From NCBI GenBank assembly GCA_018262095.1, contig JAGTRW010000022.1, positions 20,210 through 84,209 on the forward strand: DNA of 64,000 nucleotides. The letters are read 5' to 3'. Shown here in pieces: positions 25,905 through 33,708 of this stretch (its first letter is position 1; each line of letters begins with the position of its first letter). Below the pieces are notes generated by a model. That model made no database searches and had not been told where the DNA came from. It worked only from the letters and a program-made list of their open reading frames with translations. The position numbers were made by a program, and so were the translations under genes. The stretch comes from Pseudomonadota bacterium. GTDB taxonomy: Bacteria; Pseudomonadota; Gammaproteobacteria; Burkholderiales; Rhodocyclaceae.

Positions 25905-26816
25905 TCACCCCCGGCGCATCCAGACGATCTCGGGAATCTTGTTGCGTTGCCGATAGAGCAAGGCCTGCAGACGCACCTGCGCGCGACCGAACCAGGACTG
26001 TGCTTCGGACAGGAAATATTGGCTCTCGACCGTATACGCCGACGAAACGGCAGTGTTGCGCAAGCGTTCAGGCAAAGCACCGGTAAAATCGCCAACGCTC
26101 TTGAAATACGCCGATGCGCGCCGACTAAGCAGCTGATCGGCTTCTCCGGAAGACAGCCCGGGCGTCACCGCCATCAGCACTTCCGGCAGTGCAAAATTGA
26201 CATTGACCGCCGTGGCCTCCGGCAGCATCACCAGCAGCGGCTCGAGCGCGGCAAGCTTGCCCGCATCAAGCCCGGCCAAGTCAGAGAGTTCAGCGAGATT
26301 GACGAGCGGCAGCAGCTTGCTGGCTTTGTTCGCGGTGCTGCTCGACTGGATCAGTGCCGCCTGCTTGGCCACCGCCAGCGCCATTTTCCCGGCCCACTCG
26401 GTGGGCAGGCCGCGCGTCGCCAGCAGTCTTTGCAGCACGACCACGTTGGCCTCGCTGACCTTGCCGCCGCTTTGCAGATTGAACAGATTGAAGCGCCCCT
26501 GCAGCTCGATCAGGCGGCCGCTGACACGACCTTCGTCGACGTTGATCGGCGGCACCGGGACGGTCCACGTTTCGAGCAGATGATCGACCTGCGTGTTGCG
26601 CATGTCGTCGCGCAAAGTCAGACGCGCCAGGTCGACCGCCGCAAAAGCGACGGCCTGCGCTGCCGACAGATCGTTGCGATTCTCCATCTGGTTGAGCCAC
26701 TGGCGTTCGCGCGCCGTCAAGGCGAAGGCCAGCGAAGCGACCATGGCGGCAATCAGGATCGCGGTGACGACCGCGATGCCTTGCTGTTTTCCGGGCAGTG
26801 ACGTGGGCGAGTTCAT
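25905..26816 (-). CDS. gspK: Type II secretion system minor pseudopilin GspK
   Basis: A 303-residue minor pseudopilin, the large tip subunit. The short positively charged leader ends at KQQG, followed by IAVVTAILIAAMVASLAFALTA, the class III signal with no Glu at +5, as is usual for GspK. The large periplasmic domain has the NLFNL and helix-hairpin-helix-like LSDLAGLDAGKLAAL segments of the family. GspK, GspI and GspJ form the tip complex that starts the pseudopilus. Its start overlaps the gspJ stop by four bases and it is the last gene of the operon. Confidence 0.92.
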   Translation of the reverse strand: MNSPTSLPGKQQGIAVVTAILIAAMVASLAFALTARERQWLNQMENRNDLSAAQAVAFAAVDLARLTLRDDMRNTQVDHLLETWTVPVPPINVDEGRVSGRLIELQGRFNLFNLQSGGKVSEANVVVLQRLLATRGLPTEWAGKMALAVAKQAALIQSSSTANKASKLLPLVNLAELSDLAGLDAGKLAALEPLLVMLPEATAVNVNFALPEVLMAVTPGLSSGEADQLLSRRASAYFKSVGDFTGALPERLRNTAVSSAYTVESQYFLSEAQSWFGRAQVRLQALLYRQRNKIPEIVWMRRG

Positions 26817-27412
26817 GGCAGGTAATAGACCCGTTCAAACTGCCCGCGCCCGACCAAGGACAGGCGAATGCGGATAGCGCGCGGCCTGATCTGCGCTTGA
26901 TCGCCCGGCCACGCCGAGCGCCAGGCATTGTTGGCGTCGAGGTAGGCCGCCGTGCAATCGTCGACATTGCGCAACAAGGGATAGACCGGTGCCGCCGACG
27001 TCGCGGTCGTCGTCTGGTTGCGGTTGATCGGTTCGACGCTCAAGCTCAGCACGCCGTTGTCGCAGCGGTAGACGACATGCACCGGTGAGCGCTCCGCATC
27101 GTGGCGCGAGAGCTCGATCAGAAATCCGCCCGCCTCGGCGGTCCGCGCCGAAAGCGGCGGCAAAAGCTCGCCGCTGTCGGCGCGCAGCAGATGCGGCAGG
27201 GTCTGCGTAAAGTCCATCTCCATGCGGTCGAAGACCTGCCCGAGTTCGCGCCAGAAACGGATCTCCTGGTCGAGCGAGCTTTTGGTCGAAGCCACCGCGT
27301 TGAGCCCGCTGTAGGCGATCGCGCTGGCAATCGCAAAGATCGCCAGCGCGACCAGGATTTCGAGCAGCGTAAACCCGCGCTGCGTACGCTCAGTTCTGCT
27401 GGCGCGCGACAT
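26813..27412 (-). CDS. gspJ: Type II secretion system minor pseudopilin GspJ
   Basis: A 199-residue pseudopilin with prepilin leader TQRGFTLLEILVALAIFAIAS: cleavage after Gly, Phe +1, Glu +5. The remaining domain carries the GspJ pattern (DQEIRFWRELGQVFDRMEMDF; RADSGELLPP). Part of the tip complex with GspI and GspK. It overlaps gspI by 23 bases and gspK by 4, so translation is coupled. Confidence 0.93.
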   Translation of the reverse strand: MSRASRTERTQRGFTLLEILVALAIFAIASAIAYSGLNAVASTKSSLDQEIRFWRELGQVFDRMEMDFTQTLPHLLRADSGELLPPLSARTAEAGGFLIELSRHDAERSPVHVVYRCDNGVLSLSVEPINRNQTTTATSAAPVYPLLRNVDDCTAAYLDANNAWRSAWPGDQAQIRPRAIRIRLSLVGRGQFERVYYLP

Positions 27413-27773
27413 AGTTCACCTGCCGGGAAACGACGTGCTCGGGGTTGTCGGGAAGAAACACCTTGATTTCGACGCGCCGGAAGCTGTAGTTGGGCGTCAC
27501 CGAGACTTCCTGCCGCCAGTCGAATTCCTGCATTCCCTGGGTGGCTTTGCCGCTCAAGGCGCCGGGCTCGGGAAAGAGGCGCGCGGCGAGCAACTGGTTG
27601 CTCACGTTCTGCGCGACCCACGCCGCCGCCGTGCGCGTTTTCAGATCGTATACGGTGTCGATCGAAAAACGCGTCGAGCGCATCGCCGCCGCCATGGCGA
27701 TACCGATAATCGCCAGCGCGACCAGCGTCTCGATCAGCGCAAAGCCACTCCGTGCGGTGCCCCTATTGCGCAT
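27390..27773 (-). CDS. gspI: Type II secretion system minor pseudopilin GspI
   Basis: A 127-residue pseudopilin with leader ARSGFALIETLVALAIIGIAMA (cleavage after Gly, Glu at +5) and the compact GspI domain (AAWVAQNVSNQLLAARLFP; FRRVEIKVF). It nucleates the pseudopilus tip with GspJ and GspK. It overlaps gspH by 11 bases and gspJ by 23. Confidence 0.92.
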   Translation of the reverse strand: MRNRGTARSGFALIETLVALAIIGIAMAAAMRSTRFSIDTVYDLKTRTAAAWVAQNVSNQLLAARLFPEPGALSGKATQGMQEFDWRQEVSVTPNYSFRRVEIKVFLPDNPEHVVSRQVNYVARQQN

Positions 27774-28245
27774 GTCGTGTTTCGAAGCGTCCCAAGGCGT
27801 CGGCCAGCACCTCGACGCGCGACGATCCGGCGGCCAAGGTCAGCGCGAATGGTTCGACCAGACCATAGGGCGAAAAAACGATGCGTTCGCCGAGCGGGCG
27901 CGCCGAGCCGTTGAGGCGCAAGGCGTTAAGCTCGACACCGCGGATGAAGCGGCTGGCGCTATCGGCGCCGGGCAGGGGAATCCACGTGGCGTTGTCGGCC
28001 GCCAACCAGAACTGGTAGCCCTGACCGTCACTGGAAAAGGCAATCGGCCGGCCACGGATCACCGCTTCGTCACGTGCCGATTCAAGCCGTCGTGTCAGAT
28101 CTTCGGCGGCATCGCCCAACCGGCTGGCGTCGGAATGCTCAAGCCTGACCATCGCCAAGCCGGCCATGATCGCCATGATCGCGCAGACGACCAGGATCTC
28201 GACCAGGGTAAAGCCGCGCGCAACGCGGTACAGGCCGGCTCGCAA
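27763..28245 (-). CDS. gspH: Type II secretion system minor pseudopilin GspH (TTG start)
   Basis: A 160-residue pseudopilin. Leader VARGFTLVEILVVCAIMAIMAG gives cleavage after Gly with Glu at +5; the domain has LESARDEAVIRGRPIAFSSDG typical of GspH/FimT. No ATG or GTG lies between the gspG stop and the leader, so the start is the TTG at 28245, 9 bases after gspG ends. GspH caps or joins the pseudopilus body to the GspIJK tip. Confidence 0.9.
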   Translation of the reverse strand: MRAGLYRVARGFTLVEILVVCAIMAIMAGLAMVRLEHSDASRLGDAAEDLTRRLESARDEAVIRGRPIAFSSDGQGYQFWLAADNATWIPLPGADSASRFIRGVELNALRLNGSARPLGERIVFSPYGLVEPFALTLAAGSSRVEVLADALGRFETRHAQ

Positions 28246-28254
28246 AGTCTTGGC

Positions 28255-28683
28255 TCAGAGCATCCACGAACCGAGGTCGGCGTCGAAGCCTTCGCCGCCC
28301 TGCTGACCGTCGGCGCCATAGCTCATGACGTCGATTTCGCGCTTGATTCCGGGGTTGAGGTAGAGGTAGTCGTGGCCCCACGGATCCTTGGGCATTTTTT
28401 CGAGATAACCGCCGCCCTTCCAGTTGCCGGGCACCGGATCGGTCGTCGGTTTTTCGACCAGCGCCTGCAGTCCCTGGTCGGTGGTCGGATAACGGCCATT
28501 GTCGAGCTTGTAGAGCTTGAGCGCGGCGACCACGGTGCCGATGTCGTGCTTGGCGGCAACGACACGCGCCTCGTTTGGACGGTCCATGATCTTGGGCACA
28601 ATCAGGGCGCCGAGAATCGCCAGGATCGACACCACCACCAGGATTTCGATCAGGGTAAACCCCATTTGCTTGTATCGTTTCAT
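28255..28683 (-). CDS. gspG: Type II secretion system major pseudopilin GspG
   Basis: A 142-residue major pseudopilin, the building block of the secretion pseudopilus. Leader KQMGFTLIEILVVVSILAILGA is processed after Gly; the C-terminal part has the calcium-site pattern of GspG (KLDNGRYPTTDQGLQALVEKP; DPWGHDYLYLNPG; YGADGQQGGEGFDADLGSW). A GGAG site precedes the ATG. It needs a prepilin peptidase (GspO/PilD), which is not in this window. Confidence 0.96.
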   Translation of the reverse strand: MKRYKQMGFTLIEILVVVSILAILGALIVPKIMDRPNEARVVAAKHDIGTVVAALKLYKLDNGRYPTTDQGLQALVEKPTTDPVPGNWKGGGYLEKMPKDPWGHDYLYLNPGIKREIDVMSYGADGQQGGEGFDADLGSWML

Positions 28684-28698
28684 CGCTTGCTCCGAAGA

Positions 28699-29901
28699 CT
28701 ATTTGACGAATTGGTTGATTTCAAAAACGGGCAGCAGGATGGCCAGCACGATGAACAGCACGACGCCGCCCATGAGCAGCACGACGGCCGGCCCGAGCAG
28801 GCTGGTAAAGGCTTCGACGCGCCGCGACAGGTCGCGCGACAGTTCCTGCGCGGCGCGTTCGAGCATGCTGTCGAGGCGCCCGGTCGCTTCGCCGCTGGCC
28901 GTCAGGTGGATCAGCATCGGCGGGAACTGGTGCGTCGCGGCGAGGGCGCGCGAGAGCGCGACGCCTTCGCGCACCTGAGCGGCGGCCTGGCTGGCGGCAG
29001 CGCGCTGGACGCGGTTGCTGATCACCCCCTCGGCCGCCGACAGCGCGGAGAGCAGCGGAACGCCGCTACCGACCAGGATCGCCAGCGTGCTCGAAAAGCG
29101 CGCGGTATTGGTCGCCCGTTCGAAACGACCGAAGAGCGGCAGATTGAGCCGCCAGGCGTGGAAGCGCAGGCGAAAGGCGTCGTTGCGCAGTCCGTAAGCG
29201 AAGGCTGCGCCGCCGAGCAACGCGGCCAACAGGAAGATGCCGCCCCAGTCGCCAACGATGGCGCTGGTCGACAGCAGAATTCGCGTCATGATCGGCAGCG
29301 TCTGCTTGGCGCCCTGAAAGACCTGGACCATTTGCGGAACGACCCAGGTCAGCATGCCGACGATGACCAGCAGCGAAACGCCAAAAACCACCGCCGGGTA
29401 GATGAAGGCCAGCGCCACCCGAGAGACCAGTTCGGCGCGCTCTTCGAGATAGACCGCCAGGCGCTGCATGACGTGCGGCAAGCGTCCTGATTCTTCGCCG
29501 GCGCGCACCAGCGTCGGGTAAAACGACGGAAAGGCGCGCGGCAGCTTGGCCATTGCCGCCGACAGCGACAGCCCGCTGGCGATGTCGCTGCGCAGCGCGC
29601 CGATCAACTGCTTCTCGCGCTCGCTTTCGGACTGGTCGACGAGCACGGTGAGCGCGTCGTCGACCGTCAATCCGGCATCGAGCAACGCCGAAAACTGCCG
29701 CGAGAAGCTGGTTAGCGCCGACGTCGCCAGGCGCAGCCTGGCGCGCTCGGAAAGCGTCGATTGATCGGCCTCGACCTCGGTCGCCAGCAGGCCGCGCTCG
29801 CGCAGAATGATTCTGACCTGACGCGCGCTGTCGGCGTCGAGCTTGCCGCTGGCCGCGCGACCGCCGTCAAGCGGAATGGCTTTGTAGCGAAAGACGCTCA
29901 A
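28699..29901 (-). CDS. gspF: Type II secretion system inner-membrane platform protein GspF (TTG start)
   Basis: A 400-residue polytopic protein with two repeated cytosolic GspF domains (about 70-190 and 272-395) and three membrane helices (about 167-190, 218-236, 372-394). Motifs ALLDAGLTVDDALTVL and LVGSGVPLLSALSAAEGV mark the two repeats. The frame begins at a TTG (29901) with GAGAGG five bases upstream; MSVFRYKAIPLDGG is the standard GspF N terminus, so the rare start is probably right. It forms the platform that connects GspE, GspL and the pseudopilus. Confidence 0.94.
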   Translation of the reverse strand: MSVFRYKAIPLDGGRAASGKLDADSARQVRIILRERGLLATEVEADQSTLSERARLRLATSALTSFSRQFSALLDAGLTVDDALTVLVDQSESEREKQLIGALRSDIASGLSLSAAMAKLPRAFPSFYPTLVRAGEESGRLPHVMQRLAVYLEERAELVSRVALAFIYPAVVFGVSLLVIVGMLTWVVPQMVQVFQGAKQTLPIMTRILLSTSAIVGDWGGIFLLAALLGGAAFAYGLRNDAFRLRFHAWRLNLPLFGRFERATNTARFSSTLAILVGSGVPLLSALSAAEGVISNRVQRAAASQAAAQVREGVALSRALAATHQFPPMLIHLTASGEATGRLDSMLERAAQELSRDLSRRVEAFTSLLGPAVVLLMGGVVLFIVLAILLPVFEINQFVK

Positions 29902-29948
29902 AAAGGCCTCTCTTCACGCGCAAGACTTGCAAACGACATGAGCTGTCC

Positions 29949-30671
29949 CTAGAGCGTGATCAGGTAACCGTCGCCGGCCCGCGGCAGCTGGGTCAGCAAC
30001 GGCGACAAGCCGGGGATCGGCGCGCTTGGCGTGAGCACCAATCGCCCGTCGACCTGCGAGCGATTGACGTCGAATTGCCCCTGGCCGGTGGCGCCCAGCA
30101 GCCCGGGCGACGAGCTCAGCGTCCACCGTCCTTTGCCGTCGGCGGCAACGTCAAGCTCGAAGCGATAGCTGCCGAATTGCCCCGATTGCGCCGCCAGCGC
30201 CGAAAACGCGCGGTCCACATCGACCGCGGCTTTGATCGGTGCGGAGAGACTCAGGCGGCCGCTCGTGACATGCAGCAGCGCACCGAGCTGCGCCATCTTC
30301 AATTTCGGATGCAGCGCCGCCAGCGGTTCGAGCGGCAGGTACACGCTGACCTCATTGAGCTGCGCGCCGGTCGCGCGCAGCGCGAGGTTCAACGCACTGG
30401 TCTGCTCGCCGAAACGACCGCTGACCGCCCATGTCAGCGCGCCCGAGATCAGCGCCTGTGGCCGGAAATGCCATTCGACGCGTTCCTGAACGATCATCCC
30501 ATCGACGCCGATCGCCGATAGGCTGCCGTTCCACAACGACCCCTCGACGTTCTTGAGCTGAATGGTTTTCGGCAGCCACAGGGTGACCAGGCTCGCTGGC
30601 GCACGGATCACGCCAAACAGCGCGAAAACGGCCAGCACCGTGATCAGGACGCGACGCGGCAGGCGCTTCAT
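29949..30671 (-). CDS. gspN: Type II secretion system protein GspN
   Basis: A 240-residue protein with one N-terminal membrane helix (VLITVLAVFALFGVIRAPASL) and a periplasmic domain of the GspN family (IQLKNVEGSLWNGSLSAIGVDG; NRSQVDGRLVLTPSAPIPGL). GspN is an accessory component present in some type II systems, with no settled role. It overlaps gspM by four bases and is separated from gspF by 47 bases. Confidence 0.88.
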   Translation of the reverse strand: MKRLPRRVLITVLAVFALFGVIRAPASLVTLWLPKTIQLKNVEGSLWNGSLSAIGVDGMIVQERVEWHFRPQALISGALTWAVSGRFGEQTSALNLALRATGAQLNEVSVYLPLEPLAALHPKLKMAQLGALLHVTSGRLSLSAPIKAAVDVDRAFSALAAQSGQFGSYRFELDVAADGKGRWTLSSSPGLLGATGQGQFDVNRSQVDGRLVLTPSAPIPGLSPLLTQLPRAGDGYLITL

Positions 30672-31165
30672 GACGTCCGCTCCAACTCGACGACCAGACG
30701 CGATGCGGTTGCCGGAGCGGGGTCGGTCTTGGCGTTCACGACGACGACTCGCGCGCCGGATTCACGACGCAGGAATTCGAGCAATTCGAGGGCTTCTTTC
30801 ATCGGCAATTCCGGCAAGCGCAGTTCGACTCGCGACGCTGACAAGGCGCGCAATTCGCCGCTGATTTTCTTCTCGGCGAGCAAGCCGAAAAGCGTGCTGC
30901 GCAGGTCCGCCGCGCTGGTCGCGCTGGGCGCGCGCGCGTGGTTGAGCGGCTGCGCACGCATCGCATAGAGTTTCGATTCGAGTTCGGGAACCCGCTTTTC
31001 CAGTTGATCGATGCGTCTGCCAAGCGGCGAGAGCACGGCAAACCAGAGCAGCAGGATCGTCGCGATGATCGCCCAGGCGAGAAGAATGCTGCGTTCCCGT
31101 GGCGAACGGGCGTGCCACCAGAGCATCGCCTTCTCTTTCATATCATGCATGATTTTGGCGTTCAT
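30668..31165 (-). CDS. gspM: Type II secretion system protein GspM
   Basis: A 165-residue bitopic protein: short cytosolic N terminus, membrane helix (SILLAWAIIATILLLWFAVL at about 26-45), coiled coil and a small periplasmic ferredoxin-like domain (ELRALSASRVELRLPELPMKEALELLEFLRRE). GspM dimerises with GspL in the inner-membrane platform. Its ATG follows directly after the gspL stop; a second ATG eight codons in is possible. Confidence 0.88.
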   Translation of the reverse strand: MNAKIMHDMKEKAMLWWHARSPRERSILLAWAIIATILLLWFAVLSPLGRRIDQLEKRVPELESKLYAMRAQPLNHARAPSATSAADLRSTLFGLLAEKKISGELRALSASRVELRLPELPMKEALELLEFLRRESGARVVVVNAKTDPAPATASRLVVELERTS

Positions 31166-32236
31166 TTATCGGGCCCGGCTAAATTGCAGGCGCGTCAAGC
31201 CGGTTTCCGCCGGCGTCGATTCGGGGCGACCGACGCTATCGAGTTGAGTCTTGAACTGGGCGACTTCGGTGTCGGTCAGCGTGAGCCGGACAAAACCGTC
31301 GCGCGCTTCGATGCGGCGCGGGTGGACCGGCGCGTTGAGGCGAGATGCCAGATCGAGCACGTCGTCGAGCGCATCGCCGCGCGCCGCTCCGCTCTGCTCG
31401 CGCAGCTTGCTTTCCCATTGCAACAGCGGATCGACGATCGGCGTCCCCGGGAAGGTGGTGGCGAAGGTCTGGCGAATTTCGTGACGCAGACGCGACTCCC
31501 GGTTTTCCAGTTGCCGCCAGTGCGCCACGCTGCTGGCCAGCAGCAGCGCGCCGGACAAGGCGAGCATCAAGGCGGACAAACGCAAGCGGCGCGGGTCGAA
31601 GCTCTTCTTGTTGAAGCGGGAGAACGACGCGGGCAAGCGAACGCGGCACGAGGCCGGGGTCGGCAAGCGGTAAAGATCGGGCACCAGGCGTATTTGCTGC
31701 GCCCCCGCTAGCAATGCCATCGTCGCCATCGCATTAACCAAGCCCACGCGCCCGTCGCTCATGCGGAAGAGCGTACCGTCGGAAATCTGCGCACAGGCAA
31801 TGGCGTCGCCGTCCGCCGCCAGCAATTCATAGTCGGGGAAGACTCTATCGAGCCGCAAGCCGGTGGCGGTCAAGCGCGTCAGTTCGCTTTCCAGCCAACG
31901 GCGGCTGCACACCCAGGTCAGCCTTTGCGTTCCAAGCTGTGGGCCGGGCCAGCTCAACACATCGGCGCGGTCGCCGAGCAGGCGGTCTTCGAGCGCCTGG
32001 GCGATCAGCGCGTCAAAATGCTTTCCCGCCTGCACCGGCAAATCGAGCTGGTGAGCGGCAACGCGCTTGGCCGGGACGACGACTTCCAGTTCGTCATGAC
32101 TCGGCAGACGATCCAGCGCATCGACGCCGTGCGCCACGCAGCGCGACTCGGAATCAAAGCCGAACCAGGGCAGTTCGGCCCACTCGGCGGCGGGAAGAAC
32201 GACGCGCAGTACGTGAAAATGGCGTTGACTGCTCAT
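31166..32236 (-). CDS. gspL: Type II secretion system protein GspL
   Basis: A 356-residue protein with a cytosolic actin-like domain (about 1-225) that recruits the ATPase GspE, a membrane helix (LSALMLALSGALLLASSVA, about 232-250) and a periplasmic ferredoxin-like domain. PASCRVRLPASFSRFNKKSF precedes the helix as a basic anchor. It lies two bases after gspE, directly next to the gene for its partner ATPase. Confidence 0.9.
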   Translation of the reverse strand: MSSQRHFHVLRVVLPAAEWAELPWFGFDSESRCVAHGVDALDRLPSHDELEVVVPAKRVAAHQLDLPVQAGKHFDALIAQALEDRLLGDRADVLSWPGPQLGTQRLTWVCSRRWLESELTRLTATGLRLDRVFPDYELLAADGDAIACAQISDGTLFRMSDGRVGLVNAMATMALLAGAQQIRLVPDLYRLPTPASCRVRLPASFSRFNKKSFDPRRLRLSALMLALSGALLLASSVAHWRQLENRESRLRHEIRQTFATTFPGTPIVDPLLQWESKLREQSGAARGDALDDVLDLASRLNAPVHPRRIEARDGFVRLTLTDTEVAQFKTQLDSVGRPESTPAETGLTRLQFSRAR

Positions 32237-32238
32237 GG

Positions 32239-33708
32239 TCAGGCGTCCCGCGTCACACGCAGGATTTCATCGAGCGTCGTTTCGCCGGCCAGCACGCGCG
32301 CGATGCCATCGGCACGCAACAGCGTCATGCCGCCCTGCACCGCCTGGGCGCGCAACTGCTGTTCGTTGCCGCCCTGATGCACCAGCGTGCGCAGCGATTC
32401 ATCGACGGTCAATAGCTCGTAGAGCCCGGCCCGGCCGCGATAACCGCTGTGGCTGCATTCGGGACAGCCGACGGCGCGATAGAGGGTGACCGGCCGATCG
32501 AGCCCGAGCGCCTCCATTTCGCCGGGGTCGGCGACATACGGCGTTTTGCAGCTCGGGCACAAGGTGCGCGCCAGACGCTGGGCGAGCACGCCGAGCGTCG
32601 ACGAGGCGAGCAGAAACGGCTCGATGCCCATGTCAACGAGGCGCGTGATGGCGCTCGGCGCGTCGTTGGTGTGCAGCGTGGCGAGCACCAGGTGGCCGGT
32701 CAGCGAAGCCTGCACGGCGATCTGCGCGGTCTCCCGGTCGCGGATCTCGCCGATCATGATGACGTCCGGGTCCTGGCGCAGGATGGCGCGCAGCGCGCGC
32801 GCGAAGCTCATTTCGATGCGCGAGTTGATCTGCGTCTGGCCGACGCCGTCCAGATCGTATTCGATCGGGTCTTCGACGGTCATGATGTTGGTTTTCGTGC
32901 TGTCCATCGACGACAGCGCCGCATACAAGGTGGTGGTCTTGCCCGAGCCGGTCGGTCCGGTCACCAGCAGGATGCCGTGCGGCTGTTGCAGCAGGTGTTG
33001 CAGGCGGCTGAGCGTTTGCGGTCGCATGCCGAGCTTTTCGAGGTCGAGCCGACCGGCCGACTTGTCGAGCAGGCGCAGTACGACGCGCTCGCCGTGACCG
33101 GTGGGCAGCGTCGAGACGCGCACATCGACCGGGCGGCCGGCGATGCGCAGCGCGATGCGGCCGTCCTGCGGCAAGCGCTTTTCGGCGATATCGAGCCCGG
33201 CCATCACCTTGATCCGCGAAACCATCGCCGAATGCAGTCCGCGCCGCGGTTCGATCACGTCGCGCAACTGGCCGTCGATGCGAAAGCGCACCGTGGCGCG
33301 CGACTCGAACATTTCGAAATGCAGATCGGACGCCCCCTCGCGCAGCGCCTGCGCGAGCAAGGCATTGATCAGGCGGATCACCGGCGCGTTGTCTTCGGCG
33401 TCGAGCAGATCTTCGAGTTGCGGCATCTCTTCGAGCAGATCCGACAGATCGCCGATCTCGGCCATGTCATCGACCATGCTCGCCGCGCGACCGCCACCGT
33501 CGTTGAAGACCTGGCCCAGCCGTTGCTGGTAGTCTTCTTTCGACAGAATATTGAGGTTCAAGGGCAAGCGGGTATGGCGCTGCAATTCGCTCAAGGCCGA
33601 GAGATCGCCGTCGCGGCGAAAAAAGACCGTCAGCGCGCCGTCATCCTCGCCCGCGTCGAACAAGCCGAACTCCCGCGCGAAAGCGTACGGAACGAGGGAA
33701 GCGCTCAT
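32239..33708 (-). CDS. gspE: Type II secretion ATPase GspE
   Basis: A 489-residue AAA+ secretion ATPase that powers pseudopilus assembly from the cytosol. The start is the ATG at 33708 (MSASLVPYAFAREFG), overlapping the gspD stop by four bases; the longer open frame is antisense-like padding inside gspD. N2 domain with RFRIDGQLRDV, Walker A GPTGSGKTTTLY at about 250, Asp box TVEDPIEYDLDGVGQTQIN, Walker B DPDVIMIGEIRDRETAQIAV, His box TGHLVLATLHTNDAP, and a zinc tetracysteine domain (CPSC at about 383, CPEC at about 415). Confidence 0.96.
   Translation of the reverse strand: MSASLVPYAFAREFGLFDAGEDDGALTVFFRRDGDLSALSELQRHTRLPLNLNILSKEDYQQRLGQVFNDGGGRAASMVDDMAEIGDLSDLLEEMPQLEDLLDAEDNAPVIRLINALLAQALREGASDLHFEMFESRATVRFRIDGQLRDVIEPRRGLHSAMVSRIKVMAGLDIAEKRLPQDGRIALRIAGRPVDVRVSTLPTGHGERVVLRLLDKSAGRLDLEKLGMRPQTLSRLQHLLQQPHGILLVTGPTGSGKTTTLYAALSSMDSTKTNIMTVEDPIEYDLDGVGQTQINSRIEMSFARALRAILRQDPDVIMIGEIRDRETAQIAVQASLTGHLVLATLHTNDAPSAITRLVDMGIEPFLLASSTLGVLAQRLARTLCPSCKTPYVADPGEMEALGLDRPVTLYRAVGCPECSHSGYRGRAGLYELLTVDESLRTLVHQGGNEQQLRAQAVQGGMTLLRADGIARVLAGETTLDEILRVTRDA

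Noticed and set aside
27490..29490. 666-codon plus-strand frame opposite gspF-gspI
   Set aside because: Antisense shadow of five recognisable T2SS genes with no family resemblance of its own.
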